Part shown: piece after piece, positions 7,148 to 9,411 of the stretch
How positions within the stretch are numbered: position 1 is the stretch's first letter
Layout of the letters: every line of letters begins with the position of its first letter
NCBI GenBank assembly: GCA_903866425.1
Contig: CAIPNN010000290.1
Span: forward strand, 1-9,411
Source: an uncultured Actinomycetes bacterium
GTDB lineage: Bacteria; Actinomycetota; Thermoleophilia; Miltoncostaeales; Miltoncostaeaceae
DNA length: 9,411 bases
Reading direction: 5' to 3'
The notes under the pieces: model-generated
The model's input: the letters and a program-made list of their open reading frames with translations, nothing else
Told to the model about the DNA's origin: nothing
Databases searched by the model: none
Program-made: the position numbers and the translations under genes

Positions 7148-7377
7148 CGGCCACACACCCGGTCGAGGTATTCACCTCGCCCGATGGCACGCCGCACGCG
7201 GTGATGCAGGACGGCCGACGCCGTCTGGTGGTGGCCGTGCGCGATGCATGGCGGGTGCAGGATCGCTGGTGGACCGACGAACCGGTTGACCGCTCGTACT
7301 TCGACGTGGTCATCGAGCCGGGTCGCCCTGCACTCATCTTCCGCGAGCGCGTGGGCGAGTGGTTCACCCATGCCTAG
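7120..7377 (+). CDS. Small DUF6504-like protein between imuB and dnaE2
   Basis: An 85-residue protein overlapping the end of imuB by 28 nt in another frame. GGAG (7111-7114) lies five bases before ATG. The body reads HPVEVFTSPDGTPHAVMQDG, then RRLVVAVRDAWRVQDRWWTD, EPVDRSYFDVVIE and FRERVGEWFTHA, a small beta-rich pattern with conserved Trp residues (WRV-x3-RWW). This is the pattern I recall for DUF6504, a domain found next to or fused with ImuB in actinobacteria; the family name is from memory, not a search. Its function is unknown, but its place inside the cassette and its tight overlaps imply a role with ImuB or DnaE2. There is no signal peptide or membrane segment. Its stop overlaps the dnaE2 start, so it is probably translationally coupled to both neighbours. 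Confidence 0.8.
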   Translation: MGTRALRGLAATHPVEVFTSPDGTPHAVMQDGRRRLVVAVRDAWRVQDRWWTDEPVDRSYFDVVIEPGRPALIFRERVGEWFTHA

Positions 7378-9411
7378 CCCGCCGTATGTGGAGCTGCACG
7401 CCCACACGGCGTTCAGCTTCCTCGACGGCGCATCGCTGCCCGACGAGATGGCCGATGCCGCGGCCGAACTCGGCCACAGCGCACTGGCCATCACCGACCA
7501 CGACACCCTCTCGGGATCAATGGAGTTCGCCCACGCGGCAACCGCCGCAGGCATCCGCCCCATCACGGGCGCCGAACTCTCCATTTCGTATTTTCCCCTG
7601 ATTGGGGACAGTCCCCAATCAGGTGTTTTTCACATAACGCTTCTCTGTGAGAGTGCTCAGGGGTACGCCAATCTCTGCCGGCTCATCACCATCGCGCACG
7701 CGCACACGCGATCTGCGCGCGATCGACGGGCCGGTGACCCCCTGCTGACCATGGAGGCCCTTGAGGCCCATCACCATGGCCTTGTGTGCCTCACCGGGTG
7801 TGCACGCCATGGGCTCGTACCCCGGCTGCTCGCAGCAGGCAGGGACGCCGACGCACGCGAGGCGCTCGGGCGTCTTGTGGGCATATTCGGGCCGGGCAAC
7901 GTGTGGGTTGAGGTGCAGCGACCCGCCACCCGGGGGTCGAAGGCGCTGGCACGTGGCCTTGAGGCGCTGGCCGACCACATGGGCGCACCAGTCGTGGCCA
8001 CGGGCGACGTGCATGCCCACCACCCCAGGCGCGCATTTCTGCAGGATGCCCTGGTGGCCGTGCGCCACCGTCTCACCCTCGACGCGTCAGAGGCGGAGCG
8101 CCGGGGCAACCGGCAGGCGGTGCTGCGCACGCCTGGCGATATGGCGCTGCGCATGGCCGATCATCCAGACGCCGTGCGGGGGTCGGTGCTGCTGGCCGAG
8201 CGCCTCACCTTCGATCTCACCCGCGACCTCGGCTACCGGTTTCCCGATTTCGTTGCCGGACACCCCGGCGAGACCGCCGACCAGGCGCTGGCCCGCGACT
8301 GCCGGCGGGCGCTGCTCGACCGTTACCCCGAGCACGGCAGGCGCGATGAGGCCCTGCAGCGACTGGACGAGGAACTCGCGCTCATCCGCCACCACGGCCT
8401 GTCGGGGTTCTTTCTGCTGCACCGCGACATCCTCGAGATCGCCCGCGAGGTGGCGCTTGAGGTGCGCCCCGCCGGATCAGCCCGGCGGGCACTGCCCCCG
8501 GGACGCGGACGCGGGTCATCGGTGGGATCGATCGTGTGTTACCTCACCGGCCTCTCGCACATCGACCCCATCGACAGTGGTCTCTTCCTCGGCAGGTTCC
8601 TCAACAAAGACCTCAGGTCGGTGCCCGACATCGACCTCGATTTCCCCCGCGATGTCCGCGCCCGTCTCATCGAGGAGATCATCCGCCGCTACGGCGACGA
8701 GCACGCCGCGCTGGTGGGGGCCTTCCCCACCTTCCGTGCACGCATGGCAATTCGCGAACTGGGAACCGCCCTCGCCCTGCCCCCGGCCGACATCGAGCGA
8801 CTGGCCCGGCTCTCCGACGGCTGGTCGTCTGCAGATGCGGTGGAAGATGAGATCCGCCGCATGCCGGGCGGCGATGACCGCCTGCGGTCGCGTCGCTGGC
8901 GGGCCCTCGCATCGCTTGCCCGCGAGGCGTCGGGGCTGCCCCGTCACCTGGCCCAGCACTCAGGCGGCATGGTGGTGAGCGCCACCCCGCTGGTTGAGCT
9001 GGTACCCGTGGTGCCGGCGGCCATGGAGGGCAGGCGCATCTGCCAGTGGGACAAAGACTCCTGCGCCGACGCCGGGTTCGTGAAGATCGACCTGCTGGGC
9101 CTCGGCATGCTGAGCGCCGTTGAGGAATGCCTCGACCTCATCGCCGAGGGGCATGGCCGGGCGCCCGACCTTTCGCGCATCGGATTTGACGACCCATCCG
9201 TGTACGCCGAGATCCAGGACGCCGACACCATGGGCGTGTTCCAGATCGAGAGCCGCGCCCAGATGCAGAGCCTGCTGCAGACCAGACCCGAGAACCTGGA
9301 CGACCTGACGGTGCAGGTGGCCCTCATCCGCCCGGGCCCGGTGAGTGGTGGTGCCGTGCACCCCTACGTGGCCCACCGCCGTGCCCGGCGCGCCAACCCC
9401 GACTTCGTGCC
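7370..9411 (+). CDS. dnaE2: DnaE2-like error-prone DNA polymerase III alpha subunit, 3'-truncated
   Basis: The frame from ATG 7370 stays open for 680 codons to the window edge. The product is a C-family polymerase used for damage-induced mutagenesis. The N-terminal PHP domain shows ELHAHTAFSFLDG (H10, H12), ITDHD (41-45), GAEL (67-70) and ATGDVHAHHPRR (210-221), with metal ligands kept. The palm has GRGRGSSVGSIVCYLTGL (378-395), then VPDIDLDFPRD with the catalytic Asp pair D420/D422, and FVKIDLLGLGML with the third Asp at D574. GLPRHLAQHSGGMVVS, MGVFQIESRAQMQSL and VQVALIRPGPVSGGAVHPY are strong DnaE2 signatures. The C-terminal region (fingers end, tandem HhH, OB fold) lies outside the window. 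The start is ATGCCTAG, overlapping the stop of the DUF6504-like gene by 8 nt; no strong ribosome binding site is seen, so coupling is likely. A 27-bp palindrome lies within codons 76-85. The sequence around GRGRGSSVGSIVCYL differs from the GRGSAANSAVCYALG form I recall for classical DnaE2. Confidence 0.92.
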   Translation, partial: MPSPPYVELHAHTAFSFLDGASLPDEMADAAAELGHSALAITDHDTLSGSMEFAHAATAAGIRPITGAELSISYFPLIGDSPQSGVFHITLLCESAQGYANLCRLITIAHAHTRSARDRRAGDPLLTMEALEAHHHGLVCLTGCARHGLVPRLLAAGRDADAREALGRLVGIFGPGNVWVEVQRPATRGSKALARGLEALADHMGAPVVATGDVHAHHPRRAFLQDALVAVRHRLTLDASEAERRGNRQAVLRTPGDMALRMADHPDAVRGSVLLAERLTFDLTRDLGYRFPDFVAGHPGETADQALARDCRRALLDRYPEHGRRDEALQRLDEELALIRHHGLSGFFLLHRDILEIAREVALEVRPAGSARRALPPGRGRGSSVGSIVCYLTGLSHIDPIDSGLFLGRFLNKDLRSVPDIDLDFPRDVRARLIEEIIRRYGDEHAALVGAFPTFRARMAIRELGTALALPPADIERLARLSDGWSSADAVEDEIRRMPGGDDRLRSRRWRALASLAREASGLPRHLAQHSGGMVVSATPLVELVPVVPAAMEGRRICQWDKDSCADAGFVKIDLLGLGMLSAVEECLDLIAEGHGRAPDLSRIGFDDPSVYAEIQDADTMGVFQIESRAQMQSLLQTRPENLDDLTVQVALIRPGPVSGGAVHPYVAHRRARRANPDFV
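7597..7623 (+). repeat. Perfect 27-bp palindromic element inside dnaE2
   Basis: CCTGATTGGGGAC (7597-7609) and GTCCCCAATCAGG (7611-7623) are exact reverse complements around a single A. The element is followed by TGTTTTT (7624-7630). It encodes residues 76-85 (PLIGDSPQSG) of the polymerase in frame, in the loop between the GAELS strand and the next strand (FHITLLCES) of the PHP domain. The flanks (about 7580-7650) are visibly AT-richer than the rest of the gene and use codons rare in this window such as ATA, TTT and ATT. The GGGGAC-N-GTCCCC core resembles REP-like palindromes dispersed in some bacterial genomes, which is a recollection and not a search. It could instead act as a hairpin in RNA. 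Confidence 0.9.

Noticed and set aside
7595..7630. Frameshift or pseudogene in dnaE2 at the palindrome
   Set aside because: The frame continues without interruption through the palindrome, and all later DnaE motifs are in the same frame as the start at 7370.
7761..8978. 405-codon plus-strand open frame inside the dnaE2 region
   Set aside because: It is a shadow in another frame, rich in Arg/Ser/Pro/Thr/Trp without motifs. The frame from 7370 carries all the polymerase signatures over the same bases.

Overview
The window is GC-rich and every supported gene reads left to right on the + strand, with short gaps or overlaps between genes. The base composition, a perfect Gram-positive-type LexA box, a DUF6504-type small protein and LprG-like lipoproteins all suggest a high-GC actinobacterium (Actinomycetota). 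A deep lineage such as Thermoleophilia is possible, but the class cannot be fixed from this sequence alone.

Region 1 (1-2632) is the 3' part of a type IA topoisomerase of the TopB (topoisomerase III) kind. The TOPRIM core begins upstream of the window. The C-terminus carries three zinc-ribbon modules repeated at an exact 210-bp spacing. Region 2 (2687-3343) is a nitroreductase-family flavoprotein of unknown substrate. Region 3 (3376-5920) is a tandem set of three paralogous secreted lipoproteins. Each has its lipobox cysteine at residue 28 and a core resembling the mycobacterial LprG/LppX family. The second and third copies share long tracts of identical DNA.

Region 4 (about 5957-9411) is an SOS mutagenesis cassette. 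A perfect LexA box (5957-5970) lies directly at the start of an imuB-like gene for a catalytically degenerate Y-family polymerase. This gene overlaps a small DUF6504-like gene by 28 nt, which in turn overlaps a dnaE2-like error-prone polymerase gene by 8 nt. The dnaE2 frame stays open past the right edge of the window. In the usual model LexA represses this operon until DNA damage, and ImuB then brings the DnaE2 polymerase to the clamp for lesion bypass. No imuA (RecA-like partner) is present immediately upstream, where the lipoprotein genes sit instead.

The most unusual feature is a perfect 27-bp palindrome with a T-rich 3' flank inside the dnaE2 coding sequence (7597-7623). It lies in a locally AT-richer patch, keeps the reading frame and falls in a loop of the PHP domain. 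It looks like a small palindromic element inserted into a gene, or an intragenic terminator/attenuator. No RNA genes, CRISPR arrays, transposases or gene-free stretches over 300 bases were seen.
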